Shown: positions 47,232-55,911, numbered from the stretch's first letter. The stretch is DNA of 64,000 nucleotides from an actinobacterium SCGC AAA278-O22 (GCA_000372185.1 AQUA01000005.1:52253-116252); one strand, 5' to 3'. Notes: generated by a model from the sequence alone, not told the origin. Made by a program: numbers and translations.

Positions 47232-48142
47232 CGCTCAATCCAATCAAGTCTGTGTAGAACAATTCCTTCTCGAAGAGCCCAAGGGCAGATCCGAATTTCT
47301 TTTAACTCGAGGGTCTGCATCAGTTGTCGCGCCACCATTGCACCCGCAACTATCTGAGGCGCACGTTCGGCAGAGACTGCAGGGAGTTCCATTCTCTCTT
47401 CGATATCGAGCCTTTGAAGGCGCGGAAGAAGTTCATTGAGCGCCTCTAGCGTCACGTGCTGACCAAACTTCGGATATAAATTCTGTGAAAGTTTTGCCAA
47501 AGTTCGGAATGTTTTACTCGTACCTGCCGCGTTATCTTTCTCAAATGTTGAAAGCGATGCAGCAAGTGGATCAATCTTCTCTTCCAAATATTCTTCCAGC
47601 GCTTTGAGTGACTTTGAGGTAAATGGATCACCTTTGAGAAATTGACGAGTAAGTCTTCCTGCACCTAATTGCATCGATGTTTTAAAGACTGGATCTTCTT
47701 CAGCCCCACGCGCGATTTCGAGTGAACCTCCCCCGATATCAAGTACAAGCAAATCTCCAGAAGACCAACCGAGCCAGCGACGGGCTGCAAGAAAGGTAAA
47801 ACGTGCCTCTTCTTCTCCGCTTAAGACTTGAAGGTCAATATTGCAAGCCTTATTCACGTGCTCAATGACAGCATCTGAATTCTTCGCTTCTCGAATCGCT
47901 GATGTGGCAAATGCCAATAACTCATCGATATCTAAATGCTCGGCACTTTTGAGGTTGGTAAGAATAGAGTCTGTAATTCGATCAATACCGAGTTGAGTGA
48001 TCGAACCTGCTTCATCGAGATATTCTGTTAAGCGAATAACAGATTTGTGTGATGAGTTAGGAACAGGTGGTGCACCTAAGTGCCCATCAACAACCTGAAG
48101 ATGAATGGTGTTAGAGCCAACATCAAGTACACCTAATCGCAC
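47228..48142 (-). CDS. ppx: Exopolyphosphatase / Ppx-GppA phosphatase
   Basis: 304 residues, ASKHA fold. VLDVGSNTIHLQVVDG at the N-terminus, SGEEEARFTFLAARRWLG, and phosphate-binding VLDIGGGSLEIARG. It removes terminal phosphates from polyphosphate, or acts on pppGpp. Short form (~300 residues) as in the actinobacterial Ppx1/Ppx2 group, without the C-terminal HD-like domain of E. coli Ppx. GTG start behind a TACACT box; convergent with ppk1-mutT1. Confidence 0.93.
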   Translation of the reverse strand: MRLGVLDVGSNTIHLQVVDGHLGAPPVPNSSHKSVIRLTEYLDEAGSITQLGIDRITDSILTNLKSAEHLDIDELLAFATSAIREAKNSDAVIEHVNKACNIDLQVLSGEEEARFTFLAARRWLGWSSGDLLVLDIGGGSLEIARGAEEDPVFKTSMQLGAGRLTRQFLKGDPFTSKSLKALEEYLEEKIDPLAASLSTFEKDNAAGTSKTFRTLAKLSQNLYPKFGQHVTLEALNELLPRLQRLDIEERMELPAVSAERAPQIVAGAMVARQLMQTLELKEIRICPWALREGIVLHRLDWIER

Positions 48143-48148
48143 TTGCGA

Positions 48149-48154
48149 AGTGTA
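48149..48154 (-). promoter_or_regulatory. -10 box TACACT, leaderless start of ppx
   Basis: TACACT, 6 nt, GTG 48142 on the minus strand: the same layout, here with a GTG start. Confidence 0.5.
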
Positions 48155-48160
48155 ACGAGA

Positions 48161-49318
48161 TTACGCAGTCACACCCATCAAGTGCTCCATAGCGAGTTGG
48201 TCGAGAATTTCATATCCATATCCGCGCTTGCCCGCAGCTTCGGCATCGAATGAATCCTTCGCAAGATCTTTCCATGTCTCACCAGGAGCAAGAGTTGGCT
48301 CAGAAAGACCTGGAATATTTGATTCCTTCATCGCAGCGATTACTCGTGGGTCCTTACGGAATGCAGCTGCTCGTTCTTTGAGCACGAGATACATACGCAT
48401 ATTTGATGTCGCAGATGCCCAGACACCTGAATCGCCATCAGTGCGAACTGGCTTGTAATCAAAGTGCTTTGGTCCTGAATATCCATAACGCTCGAGCAGA
48501 TCAACCAAGAAGAATGCACTCTTTACATCACCATGGCCAAAGACGAAGTCTTGATCGTACTTTGGCCCACGCTGTCCATTAAGGTCGATGTGGAATAACT
48601 TCTTCTGCCATAGCGCTTGGGCAATTCCATGAACAAAGTTGAGATTTGCCATCTGTTCGTGGCCAACTTCTGGATTAAGGCCAACTATCTCAGGATGATC
48701 GAGCATTTCGATAAATCCAAGTGCGTGACCAATTGTTGGTAGGAAGATATCGCCACGAGGTTCATTTGGTTTTGGTTCGATGGCAAATTTAATGTCATAG
48801 CCCTTATCAATCACATACTGGCCAAGGATGTTAAAACCTTCGGCATAGCGTTGGAGTGCAACATAGGCATCCTTCGAGCTTTCAGATTCAGCACCTTCGC
48901 GCCCACCCCAGCAGACATAAATCTTGGCACCTAAATCAACGGCTAAATCGATATTGCGCATCGCTTTGCGGATTGCAAAACGGCGAATGTCGCGATCATT
49001 ACTGGTGAGCGCTCCATCCTTAAAGACCGGATGGCTAAAGAGGTTCGTCGTCGCCATTGGAACTTTCATTCCAGTTTCAGCAAGAGCCTTCTTAAAGCGA
49101 TTGATATGTCCTTGACGCGTTGCATCATCTGAACCAAAGGGAAAGAGATCATCATCATGGAAGGTCACACCATAGGCACCACGAGCAGCGAGTTCGTTGA
49201 CAGTGCGCACCGGGTCGAGGGCATCACGGGTTGGATCACCGAATGGATCGCGAGCTTGCCAACCAACGGTCCAAAGACCAAATGTGAACTTATCTGCAGG
49301 CGTGGGTGTGAGTGACAT
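48161..49318 (-). CDS. xylA: Xylose isomerase
   Basis: 385 residues, class I (actinobacterial) type. Converts D-xylose to D-xylulose. Metal-site residues in [44 protein letters not shown]; active-site His in GVTFHDDDL; also [10 protein letters not shown]. No xylB or xylose transporter is adjacent; the gene stands alone between ppx and phoU. ATG 49318 follows a TACTCT box by 6 nt. Confidence 0.97.
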   Translation of the reverse strand: MSLTPTPADKFTFGLWTVGWQARDPFGDPTRDALDPVRTVNELAARGAYGVTFHDDDLFPFGSDDATRQGHINRFKKALAETGMKVPMATTNLFSHPVFKDGALTSNDRDIRRFAIRKAMRNIDLAVDLGAKIYVCWGGREGAESESSKDAYVALQRYAEGFNILGQYVIDKGYDIKFAIEPKPNEPRGDIFLPTIGHALGFIEMLDHPEIVGLNPEVGHEQMANLNFVHGIAQALWQKKLFHIDLNGQRGPKYDQDFVFGHGDVKSAFFLVDLLERYGYSGPKHFDYKPVRTDGDSGVWASATSNMRMYLVLKERAAAFRKDPRVIAAMKESNIPGLSEPTLAPGETWKDLAKDSFDAEAAGKRGYGYEILDQLAMEHLMGVTA

Positions 49319-49324
49319 ACCGAG

Positions 49325-49330
49325 AGAGTA
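49325..49330 (-). promoter_or_regulatory. -10 box TACTCT, leaderless start of xylA
   Basis: TACTCT, 6 nt, ATG 49318 on the minus strand, inside a 28-nt gap. Confidence 0.5.
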
Positions 49331-49346
49331 CTTCAGTATGCGAAAG

Positions 49347-50000
49347 TTAGGAAGCGAACTTTCCTGTCACTAAGTAATAGACGCGGCGAGAAACCGAGAC
49401 TGCGTGGTCTGCAAAGCGCTCGTAGTAACGCCCCAAAAGGGTGATATCGATTGCCGACTCGACACCGTGGGACCAATCTCTATTGGTAAGAGAACCAATC
49501 AATTGACGGTGCAACTTATCCATCTCGTCATCATCTTTCTCAACTTGAAGAGCCATTTCGGTATCGCGAGTCTCAATGACAACTGCGATTTTGCGTGAGA
49601 GATTTTCGGCGACTGTTCCCATGTGGTGCACAAGATCACGAAGCTCAGCAGGGATTGCAGAATCAGGATGGCGAAGACGAGTCACCTTTGCAATATGGTG
49701 CGAAAGATCTCCCATACGTTCAAGATCAGCGCTCATTCGAAGAGCTGTTACAAGTGCACGAAGATCAGATGCAACTGGTTGCTGCCGAGCAATAATGTCG
49801 ATGATACGTGAATCAAGTTCGTGTTGGTAGGTATCAATATTCTCGTCAGCAGAGATAACTTCTTCGGCCATCTTTAATTCAGCATCAATGAGGGCATGTG
49901 TTGCCTTCTTGATGGATTCAGACACCAAATTCGACAGGTCAACGAGTGACTGAGATACGCCATCAAGCTCTTCTTGGAATACTGAACGGATAAGTGCCAT
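49347..50000 (-). CDS. phoU: Phosphate-signalling protein PhoU
   Basis: 217 residues, two PhoU three-helix repeats ([20 protein letters not shown]...; [17 protein letters not shown]...) with the E/DxxxD metal-binding pattern in [13 protein letters not shown] and [13 protein letters not shown]. It links the Pst phosphate transporter to the sensor kinase and keeps the Pho regulon off when phosphate is plentiful. Divergent from senX3-regX3, as in other actinobacteria. Start at ATG 50000 ([12 protein letters not shown]). The pst transporter genes are not here. Confidence 0.95.
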   Translation of the reverse strand: MALIRSVFQEELDGVSQSLVDLSNLVSESIKKATHALIDAELKMAEEVISADENIDTYQHELDSRIIDIIARQQPVASDLRALVTALRMSADLERMGDLSHHIAKVTRLRHPDSAIPAELRDLVHHMGTVAENLSRKIAVVIETRDTEMALQVEKDDDEMDKLHRQLIGSLTNRDWSHGVESAIDITLLGRYYERFADHAVSVSRRVYYLVTGKFAS

Positions 50001-50007
50001 GGGCGTG

Positions 50008-50013
50008 AACTTA
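50008..50013 (-). promoter_or_regulatory. -10 box TAAGTT, leaderless start of phoU
   Basis: TAAGTT, 7 nt, ATG 50000 on the minus strand. Confidence 0.45.
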
Positions 50014-50044
50014 GGCGCAGTCGGTGAATAATGCAATGCTTAGA

Positions 50045-50062
50045 GGTAAACGGAAGGTTAAC
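50045..50062. promoter_or_regulatory. PHO-box-like direct repeats between phoU and senX3
   Basis: On the minus strand GTTAACC, 4 nt, GTTTACC: two heptamers with 11-nt period, close to the GTTCACC-N4-GTTCACC direct repeats bound by actinobacterial PhoP/RegX3 regulators. The repeat at 50056-50062 sits where the -35 of the senX3 promoter would be, the classic placement of a PhoB-type activator. Confidence 0.55.
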
Positions 50063-50078
50063 TATGCGGGGAAACCAT

Positions 50079-50084
50079 TAGGCT
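50079..50084 (+). promoter_or_regulatory. -10 box TAGGCT, leaderless start of senX3-regX3
   Basis: TAGGCT, 6 nt, ATG 50091; the -35 position is occupied by one PHO-box-like repeat. Confidence 0.5.
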
Positions 50085-50090
50085 AGTGTT

Positions 50091-51149
50091 ATGTGGTTTC
50101 GTCGTGAAGAGAGTGCCCCTTCAACCGAATTATCACCCCTAATCTTCGAAGTTATTTCTCAACTCGATCAAGATGGTTTGCTTGTAGCTCCCGGTGAAGT
50201 AATCGTCTATGCAACCGAAGGAATCGAAAAACTCAATCTTCTTAAGGACGGGCGAATCGTTAGCCCAGAACTCATTGCTCTCATTCGTGTTGTTCGTCGC
50301 ACACAACAGACTCGCACGGGAAAGATTGAAATTCCTCGTGGTCCCATCGGTGAAGGATTGCGTGACCTCACCGTAAAAGCTATTTATTTGAAAGATCATG
50401 AAAACATTTTGGTACTTCTGAGTGATGAATCTGAAGCAGAACGTGTCCATGAAGTTCGTCGCGATTTTGTGGCCAACATCTCGCACGAGCTGAAGACCCC
50501 GATAGGTGCTCTTTCTCTGCTCAGCGAGGCTGTTTTATCAGCGAAAGATGAGCCAGCCTCTGTAGAAAAGTTTGCCGGCCGCATGCAGCTTGAGGCAAAG
50601 CGCTTGACCGACCTTGTCCAAGAAATTATCAACCTCTCTCGTTTACAGGACTCGGATCCGCTTGAGGTTGCGACTGAAAATCATGTGTCAGATTTAATAA
50701 GTGAGGCTGTTGATCTCTGCAAAACAACATCCGAGGCCAAGGGAATTCACATCACCACTAATCTTGGAGCAGACGCCATCGTTCTCGGTGATAGCGAGCA
50801 ACTCATCATGGCAATTCACAATCTTCTTGAGAATGCCATTAACTACTCCCCCGAGAACACCAAGGTTTCGATTTCAGCTGAAGTTGTTGACCAAATCGTA
50901 GAAATTACTGTAACGGATCAAGGAATCGGAATTCCTGAAGGTGAACTCGAGCGAATCTTTGAACGCTTCTACCGCGTCGATCCGGCACGTTCACGCGAGA
51001 CCGGTGGAACTGGGCTAGGGCTATCAATTGTTAAACATGTTGCTTCAAATCATGGAGGAGATGTAAAAGTGTGGAGCTCAGAAAATATTGGCTCATCGTT
51101 TGCACTTCGCCTACCAATCTTCACACCTAACGGAGGCAGTTCACAATGA
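50091..51149 (+). CDS. senX3: SenX3/PhoR-type sensor histidine kinase without membrane helices
   Basis: 352 residues. A PAS-like domain at about 15-110 (ISQLDQDGLLVAPGEVIVYATEGIEKL), HisKA with the phospho-His at residue 132 (NISHELKTPIGAL), and HATPase with NLLENAINYSP, VTDQGIGIPEGELERIFERFYRVD and TGGTGLGLSIVKHVA. Senses phosphate state with PhoU/Pst and phosphorylates RegX3. Usual SenX3 has two N-terminal membrane helices; here the protein starts MWFRREES and no hydrophobic helix is found, and a -10 box immediately precedes the ATG, so the helices are truly absent. Overlaps regX3 by 4 nt. Confidence 0.92.
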   Translation: MWFRREESAPSTELSPLIFEVISQLDQDGLLVAPGEVIVYATEGIEKLNLLKDGRIVSPELIALIRVVRRTQQTRTGKIEIPRGPIGEGLRDLTVKAIYLKDHENILVLLSDESEAERVHEVRRDFVANISHELKTPIGALSLLSEAVLSAKDEPASVEKFAGRMQLEAKRLTDLVQEIINLSRLQDSDPLEVATENHVSDLISEAVDLCKTTSEAKGIHITTNLGADAIVLGDSEQLIMAIHNLLENAINYSPENTKVSISAEVVDQIVEITVTDQGIGIPEGELERIFERFYRVDPARSRETGGTGLGLSIVKHVASNHGGDVKVWSSENIGSSFALRLPIFTPNGGSSQ

Positions 51150-51835
51150 CCAAGATTCTAATTGTTGAAGATGAATCTTCATTCTCTGAGGCAATTTCTT
51201 TTCTACTAGGAAAAGAAGGATTTGAGAGTACCGTGGCCGAGAATGGTCGAATCGCACTTGATCTCTTCAAATCACATGACTTTGATCTAGTCCTTCTCGA
51301 TCTGATGATTCCAGAAGTTTCTGGAATCGATGTATGTCGAACCATTCGCACAACATCATCTGTACCAATCATTATGTTGACTGCAAAGGATTCTGAAGTA
51401 GATAAGGTCGTAGGTCTTGAACTTGGCGCAGATGACTATGTGACCAAGCCATATTCTTCACGCGAACTCGTTGCTCGAATCAAAGCGGTATTGCGCAGAG
51501 GTGTGCCTGATGATGGCTCCGCATCTGGTTCGACGAATATTCATACAGCCGGTCGCATTCGTATGGATATTGAACGACATCAAGTCACTGTCAACGAAGT
51601 TTCTATCAATTTGCCGCTGAAAGAGTTTGAACTCCTTGAGTTTTTAATGCGAAATTCTGGTCGTGTACTTACACGCGGACAACTCATTGATCGTGTGTGG
51701 GGCGGCGATTACTATGGGGATACAAAGACACTTGATGTGCATATCAAACGTCTGCGCTCAAAGATTGAGGTAGATCCTGCCAATCCAGTATTGATCCAAA
51801 CTATTCGTGGGTTGGGTTATAAATTCGAGGCGTAG
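51146..51835 (+). CDS. regX3: RegX3-type OmpR-family response regulator
   Basis: 229 residues. Receiver domain: acidic pair in LIVEDES, phospho-Asp in LVLLDLMIPEVSG, Thr in IIMLTAKDSE, Lys in DDYVTKPYS. Winged-helix output: LPLKEFELLEFLMRNSGRVL and LDVHIKRLRSKIE...IQTIRGLGYKFEA. It binds PHO-type boxes to control phosphate genes; a candidate box is upstream of its own operon. Coupled to senX3 by ATGA. Confidence 0.95.
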   Translation: MTKILIVEDESSFSEAISFLLGKEGFESTVAENGRIALDLFKSHDFDLVLLDLMIPEVSGIDVCRTIRTTSSVPIIMLTAKDSEVDKVVGLELGADDYVTKPYSSRELVARIKAVLRRGVPDDGSASGSTNIHTAGRIRMDIERHQVTVNEVSINLPLKEFELLEFLMRNSGRVLTRGQLIDRVWGGDYYGDTKTLDVHIKRLRSKIEVDPANPVLIQTIRGLGYKFEA

Positions 51836-51858
51836 AGTAATTCCTGCGATTTGAGCAA

Positions 51859-51888
51859 TTACTTAAGTAACTCACTAGGGATATCCCT
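51859..51888. promoter_or_regulatory. Two perfect 12-bp palindromes upstream of the orphan response regulator
   Basis: TTACTTAAGTAA (51859-51870) and AGGGATATCCCT (51877-51888), 6 nt apart, with GCTT-GTA-AAGC close by (51891-51901). They lie just upstream of a possible -35 TTGTAA (51893-51898, 16 nt before the -10). Neither is followed by a U tract, so operators are more likely than terminators. Confidence 0.45.
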
Positions 51889-51914
51889 TCGCTTGTAAAG
51901 CAGCGATTGGGAAC

Positions 51915-51920
51915 TACCCT
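51915..51920 (+). promoter_or_regulatory. -10 box TACCCT, leaderless start of the orphan response regulator
   Basis: TACCCT, 5 nt, ATG 51926; possible -35 TTGTAA at 51893-51898. Confidence 0.5.
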
Positions 51921-51925
51921 TATCT

Positions 51926-52612
51926 ATGGTTAAAACTCTGGCGAATCCGGCGCGAGTCTTGCTCATTAACGATGATGCATTTGAACTCGCCACAATGTCT
52001 GCTTCCCTTCGATTGCACAGCACCAATATCGTCGGAGAAGCTTCGAATGTATTCGTCGCTGAGAATCTCTTCCGATCCCTTCAACCCGAGATTGTCTTGA
52101 TTGACTTGCAATTCTCGGGCGAAGAAGCAATTGGATTACTGCAAAGATTTAGAAAAGTAGATCCCGAACTGGGAATAGTGATCATCACATCGTGTCCTGA
52201 TTTAAGACTTTTTGGACTATTAGAGAAAAATATTCCGCACGGAAGCAAAATTATTCTTAAGCGTTCAGTCTCTGATTTATCAATCATCACTTTCGCGCTT
52301 ACTGAAAGCGTGGAATCTGCTAACGATGGTTCGGATATGAAGTGGATTACGATCCATGCAGATATACACGAAAATTCATTTATCAGTATCTTGAGCAATC
52401 TCACCGATATTCAGATTGAAACGCTTCGACTAGTTGCACAAGGGCTAAGCAACTCAGAAATCGCAAGAGTGAGATATGTATCAGAAAAGTCAGTCGAACA
52501 GATTGTGGCGCGCATCGCACAACATCTTTCAATTTCACCAGATCGAAGTCGTAATCTCCGTGTAATTCTTGCCGGTGAATACTTTAAGTGGCTCGGCGCA
52601 CCAAGACATTAA
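51926..52612 (+). CDS. NarL/LuxR-type response regulator, no partner kinase nearby
   Basis: 228 residues. Receiver at about 8-125: LLINDDAF (acidic pair), IVLIDLQFSGEEA (phospho-Asp), VIITSCP (Ser/Thr site), IILKRS (Lys), so phosphorylation looks possible. LuxR-type HTH at about 165-220: LTDIQIETLRLVAQGLSNSEIARVRYVSEKSVEQIV. The usual HTH start is LTxRE; here it is LTDIQ. No kinase gene is adjacent; senX3-regX3 upstream is a separate pair. The promoter carries two palindromes, which may be its own binding sites. Targets unknown. Confidence 0.85.
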   Translation: MVKTLANPARVLLINDDAFELATMSASLRLHSTNIVGEASNVFVAENLFRSLQPEIVLIDLQFSGEEAIGLLQRFRKVDPELGIVIITSCPDLRLFGLLEKNIPHGSKIILKRSVSDLSIITFALTESVESANDGSDMKWITIHADIHENSFISILSNLTDIQIETLRLVAQGLSNSEIARVRYVSEKSVEQIVARIAQHLSISPDRSRNLRVILAGEYFKWLGAPRH

Positions 52613-52623
52613 GCACTGTGCGG

Positions 52624-52629
52624 TAAAGT
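52624..52629 (+). promoter_or_regulatory. -10 box TAAAGT, leaderless start of the DnaX-tail-like gene
   Basis: TAAAGT, 6 nt, ATG 52636, in the 23-nt gap after the response regulator. Confidence 0.5.
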
Positions 52630-52635
52630 CACTGC

Positions 52636-52905
52636 ATGCCCGCAGAACTTACCCTTGCAGATTTACGTGCACGGTGGAATGAAGTTCTCGACCTAGTCGA
52701 AAGTCGGGATCGTGTTGTGTGGATTGCCTATTTCGATGCGCGTCTCGACTCATTTGAAAATGGTCGGCTGACGCTCGATTTCAGAGATAGCAATAAATTG
52801 GCTACAGGCCACGACTATCAAGAGGCGCGAATTCGCCATCGCTCGCTGCTTCAGAGCGCAATCTTTGATGTCTTTGGAATCTCTGTGGTGGTTATTGAAA
52901 AATGA
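52636..52905 (+). CDS. Small protein resembling the C-terminal domain of DnaX (tau/gamma)
   Basis: 89 residues. LTLADLRARWNEVLDLVESR, VVWIAYFDARLDSFENGRLT, LDFRDSNKLA and SLLQSAIFDVFGISVVVI follow the pattern of the actinobacterial DnaX C-terminal segment (L..W..VL..V...R...W......A.....G..L.L.F......, ...L..AL.D.LG......V). In other species this segment ends the clamp-loader subunit; here it is a free gene coupled by ATGA to a GH25 gene. No signal peptide. Likeness judged by eye, so function is tentative; the dnaX gene itself is not in this window. Confidence 0.55.
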   Translation: MPAELTLADLRARWNEVLDLVESRDRVVWIAYFDARLDSFENGRLTLDFRDSNKLATGHDYQEARIRHRSLLQSAIFDVFGISVVVIEK

Positions 52906-54200
52906 GACGCCTCGTAGCAACTCTTTCTTCGATGGTGCTTTTCTCCTTTTCGATTCAATCGATCGCTCCTGCACAAGCTACGGATCTCTATCTCATTGGT
53001 CCAGGTGGGCGAATACATGGAGCAGATATCAGCCGTTGGCAACATCCTGATGACAAGTCGATAGATTTTCAGAAGATGCATAATGCTGGCATTGCATTTG
53101 TCATGATCAAGGCATCAGATACTCGCGATGATGCCGATCTACTTTCAGTGAAGTATCTCAAATCTGATCGCGAAGCTGCGCAGGCTGCCGGAATCTATAC
53201 AGGTTTCTACCATTACGCGATTCTTCCTAATGTAACTTCTCCTTCTGCAATTATGCGAGATGCAAAGGTGCAAGCTCAAAAAGTAGTCTGGAGAATTGCA
53301 TCTATCGGGGGTTATAACGAGAAAGATCTCCCAATCGCTTTAGATCTAGAAAACAATTGCGTGCGGATAAGTTCTACAAAGGTATGTAAAAAGAGGTCAA
53401 CTCGAAGTGCCGCCACTTTGTGGTCAAAAACTTTCCTGCAAACTATTAAAGAGAAAACTGGGCGCACTCCCCTGATTTACTCATCCCCTCACTTTCTCGA
53501 GACCTCATTGATCCGCGATAAGGAGTTAAGCAGTTATCCATTATGGATTGCTCAATATGCGATCGATCCCGCAAAAGATGGGGCGAAACCTAATGTGAAA
53601 CCCGGTGGCTGCTTCGTTCATTCATGGACAACTTCACAATGTTCGGCCAACTGGACTGTATGGCAGTACACATCGTGTGGAATTGCACCGAAATATGGAG
53701 TTCCCGGAACGCGGCTGGATCTAAACGTATTTGCTGGAGACTCAGAAAAATTCACATCACTTCTGACTGGTACCTGGATTCCAGATATCGCAGATGAGAT
53801 GCCACAAGGTGAGACCACGACGATGGTGATTACCTCTGTCTCTGCCAGTACAACAAATAAGAACGCAGTAATTTCTGTGGAAGTAAAGCGTCCCGATAAC
53901 ACGCCAGTAGTGACTGGTGCAGTGAAGTACTACTTCACATCAGCAAATCAGAGTATTCCTAAAGTGACACAGACAGTTGCACGCGAAACAAGCGGATCGT
54001 GGAAACTCTCTATCGCAGGACTTCCTGCGGGAACATGGATTGGCAATCTTGGTTTTAAAGATGCATCTGGAACCCATGCTGAAAGTAAATTGCCACTTCT
54101 ACTCACTATTGAACAAGGGCCGACCCCACCTGCTAAGCCATCAAAGAAACCAACCATCAAGCCGGTGAGCGATGGTTGTCGCAATCAGATTAAGAATTAA
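52902..54200 (+). CDS. Secreted GH25 muramidase (lysozyme-like) with C-terminal Ig-like domain
   Basis: 432 residues. Signal peptide (LVATLSSMVLFSFSIQSIAPAQA). GH25 domain ~38-285: GADISRWQHP, FVMIKASDT, GFYHYA, and ALDLENNC with the catalytic acidic residues, then PLWIAQYA and WQYTS. A beta-sandwich-like region ~295-405 and a Pro/Lys-rich tail follow. It cleaves the glycan of peptidoglycan, for cell-wall growth or against other bacteria. Several Cys (NNC, KVC, GGC, QC, SC) could form disulfides outside the cell. Coupled by ATGA to the small gene upstream; overlaps glpD's end by 11 nt. Confidence 0.9.
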   Translation: MRRLVATLSSMVLFSFSIQSIAPAQATDLYLIGPGGRIHGADISRWQHPDDKSIDFQKMHNAGIAFVMIKASDTRDDADLLSVKYLKSDREAAQAAGIYTGFYHYAILPNVTSPSAIMRDAKVQAQKVVWRIASIGGYNEKDLPIALDLENNCVRISSTKVCKKRSTRSAATLWSKTFLQTIKEKTGRTPLIYSSPHFLETSLIRDKELSSYPLWIAQYAIDPAKDGAKPNVKPGGCFVHSWTTSQCSANWTVWQYTSCGIAPKYGVPGTRLDLNVFAGDSEKFTSLLTGTWIPDIADEMPQGETTTMVITSVSASTTNKNAVISVEVKRPDNTPVVTGAVKYYFTSANQSIPKVTQTVARETSGSWKLSIAGLPAGTWIGNLGFKDASGTHAESKLPLLLTIEQGPTPPAKPSKKPTIKPVSDGCRNQIKN

Positions 54201-55845
54201 CGAGCTCGACGAGAGCTTCTTCCTCTTTCTCAATTACAGCAAGAAATGCACTCACTGACGCGTTACGTTCCTTTACGCCCCAACCGAGTTCATCGCCAAT
54301 AATCTTTGCTACCTCTTTTGCTGCATCTGCCCCACCATCAAAAGCTTCAAATGAAATGCGAGTGCGACGCAGCAGAACATCTTCGACAGAGAGTGCGCCC
54401 TCGTGTGTTACTGCATGGAGAATTTCAGCTCTGAGATAAGGCAATTCAGGGATGATTCGTTCAGAGAGTGATGAATCGCTTGCGATGAGTTCGAGGATTT
54501 CTTCAATCAATGAACCATAGCGATCAAGTAGATGAGTAACTGTTGCTTCAGAGAGTTTATTTTCCTCAGCAATCTTGCTTACCTGTTGCTTCAGCGCAAA
54601 GTAACCATCTGCACCAATCAGTGGCAGCTTATCGGTCACGGATTCGTTGACGAGCCTGCGAAGATCAAGCACTGCAAGATCAACAGCATCCTTTGCCATC
54701 ACGCGATATGTGGTGTACTTACCACCAGCCATGCTGACAAATCCAGGCGCTGGACGGTCAACGGTATGTTCGCGCGAAAGTTTGGTTGTTGCAGATCCAG
54801 TTTTATTGGCAACCAGAGGTCGAAGACCTGCAAAAACGCCAATGATGTCTTCTGCTTGTAATTGTGGCTCGAGTACTCGGTTTGCTTGATCGAGGATGTA
54901 TTGCACATCTTCTTGGGTAGCAAGGGGTTTGGAGCGATCACCATCGTATGGAGTATCAGTAGTTCCAACAATCCACTTATCTCCCCAAGGAATGAGGAAG
55001 AGGACAGATACTGCAGTCTTAAGAATGATTCCATCTTTCGACTTAATGGCATCGCCTGGCACAACGATATGAACGCCCTTTGACATTGCAACTGAGTAGC
55101 CAGCAGTCAATCCAAACTTCTGGTGGAGCTCATCGCTCCAGACCCCAGCACACATAATCGTTGCCTTTGCAGCGATAGTAAATTTCTTATTGGTTGCTAC
55201 ATCAATTGCAACCACTCCAGTTACTTTCTTTCCGGAGCGGATTAAATCTTCAACGCGTACTCCCGTTGCCATCACAGCACCGTGGCGAGCAGCGGTTCGC
55301 GCAATCATCATGGTGTGGCGCGCATCGTCTACCTGCGCATCAAAGTAGCGAATCGCGCCAGTGATAATGTCTTGGCGCAATGATGGTGAAATAGAAGCGA
55401 TTGTCTTGCCTGTCAAATGTTTATGTGATGGAAGTGCGCGTTTGAAACCACGAAGTGCGTCGTAGAGGGCAAGTCCTGCACCTACATAGGTGCGCTCTTT
55501 CACTTTTTCAGTAAGTGGATAGAGAAAACTGACCGGCTTTACAAGGTGAGGACATTGCGTTGAGACCATCAATTCACGTTCGTGGAGGGCTTCGCGTACT
55601 AACTTAAAATCATATTGTTCAAGATAGCGAAGTCCGCCGTGAATCAATTTACTCGATCGACTTGATGTTCCAGCTGCATAATCTTGCGCTTCAACGAGAG
55701 CCACTTTCAATCCACGAGAAACCGCATCAAGGGCTGCACCAACTCCATTGACCCCGCCACCAATAATGAGGATGTCGAACTCATCGCTAGCCAAGGCTTT
55801 CAGTGCCTGCTGGCGTTGCAGTGGATTGAGCTTCGAAGTAAACAT
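54190..55845 (-). CDS. glpD: Glycerol-3-phosphate dehydrogenase (FAD, respiratory)
   Basis: 551 residues. Oxidises glycerol-3-phosphate to dihydroxyacetone phosphate, passing electrons to quinone at the membrane. N-terminal FAD site ILIIGGGVNGVGAALDAVSRG, SSRSSKLIHGGLRYLEQYDF, and the C-terminal DAO_C domain. Divergent from glpK, so glycerol kinase and dehydrogenase share one regulatory gap of 66 bp. No transporter glpF here. Confidence 0.96.
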   Translation of the reverse strand: MFTSKLNPLQRQQALKALASDEFDILIIGGGVNGVGAALDAVSRGLKVALVEAQDYAAGTSSRSSKLIHGGLRYLEQYDFKLVREALHERELMVSTQCPHLVKPVSFLYPLTEKVKERTYVGAGLALYDALRGFKRALPSHKHLTGKTIASISPSLRQDIITGAIRYFDAQVDDARHTMMIARTAARHGAVMATGVRVEDLIRSGKKVTGVVAIDVATNKKFTIAAKATIMCAGVWSDELHQKFGLTAGYSVAMSKGVHIVVPGDAIKSKDGIILKTAVSVLFLIPWGDKWIVGTTDTPYDGDRSKPLATQEDVQYILDQANRVLEPQLQAEDIIGVFAGLRPLVANKTGSATTKLSREHTVDRPAPGFVSMAGGKYTTYRVMAKDAVDLAVLDLRRLVNESVTDKLPLIGADGYFALKQQVSKIAEENKLSEATVTHLLDRYGSLIEEILELIASDSSLSERIIPELPYLRAEILHAVTHEGALSVEDVLLRRTRISFEAFDGGADAAKEVAKIIGDELGWGVKERNASVSAFLAVIEKEEEALVELVNS

Positions 55846-55898
55846 TCTTTAGAGAACTACCAATTTCTATCTGCTTGAGTACCCTGAACGGTCTTTAG

Positions 55899-55904
55899 TA
55901 GTCT
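55899..55904 (+). promoter_or_regulatory. -10 box TAGTCT, near-leaderless start of glpK
   Basis: TAGTCT, 7 nt, ATG 55912, in the glpD-glpK divergent gap. Confidence 0.45.
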
Positions 55905-55911
55905 TAACTAT

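Noticed and set aside
51859..51888. Palindromes after regX3 as rho-independent terminators
   Set aside because: The palindromes have essentially no loop and no U run follows, so operator sites are a better reading.
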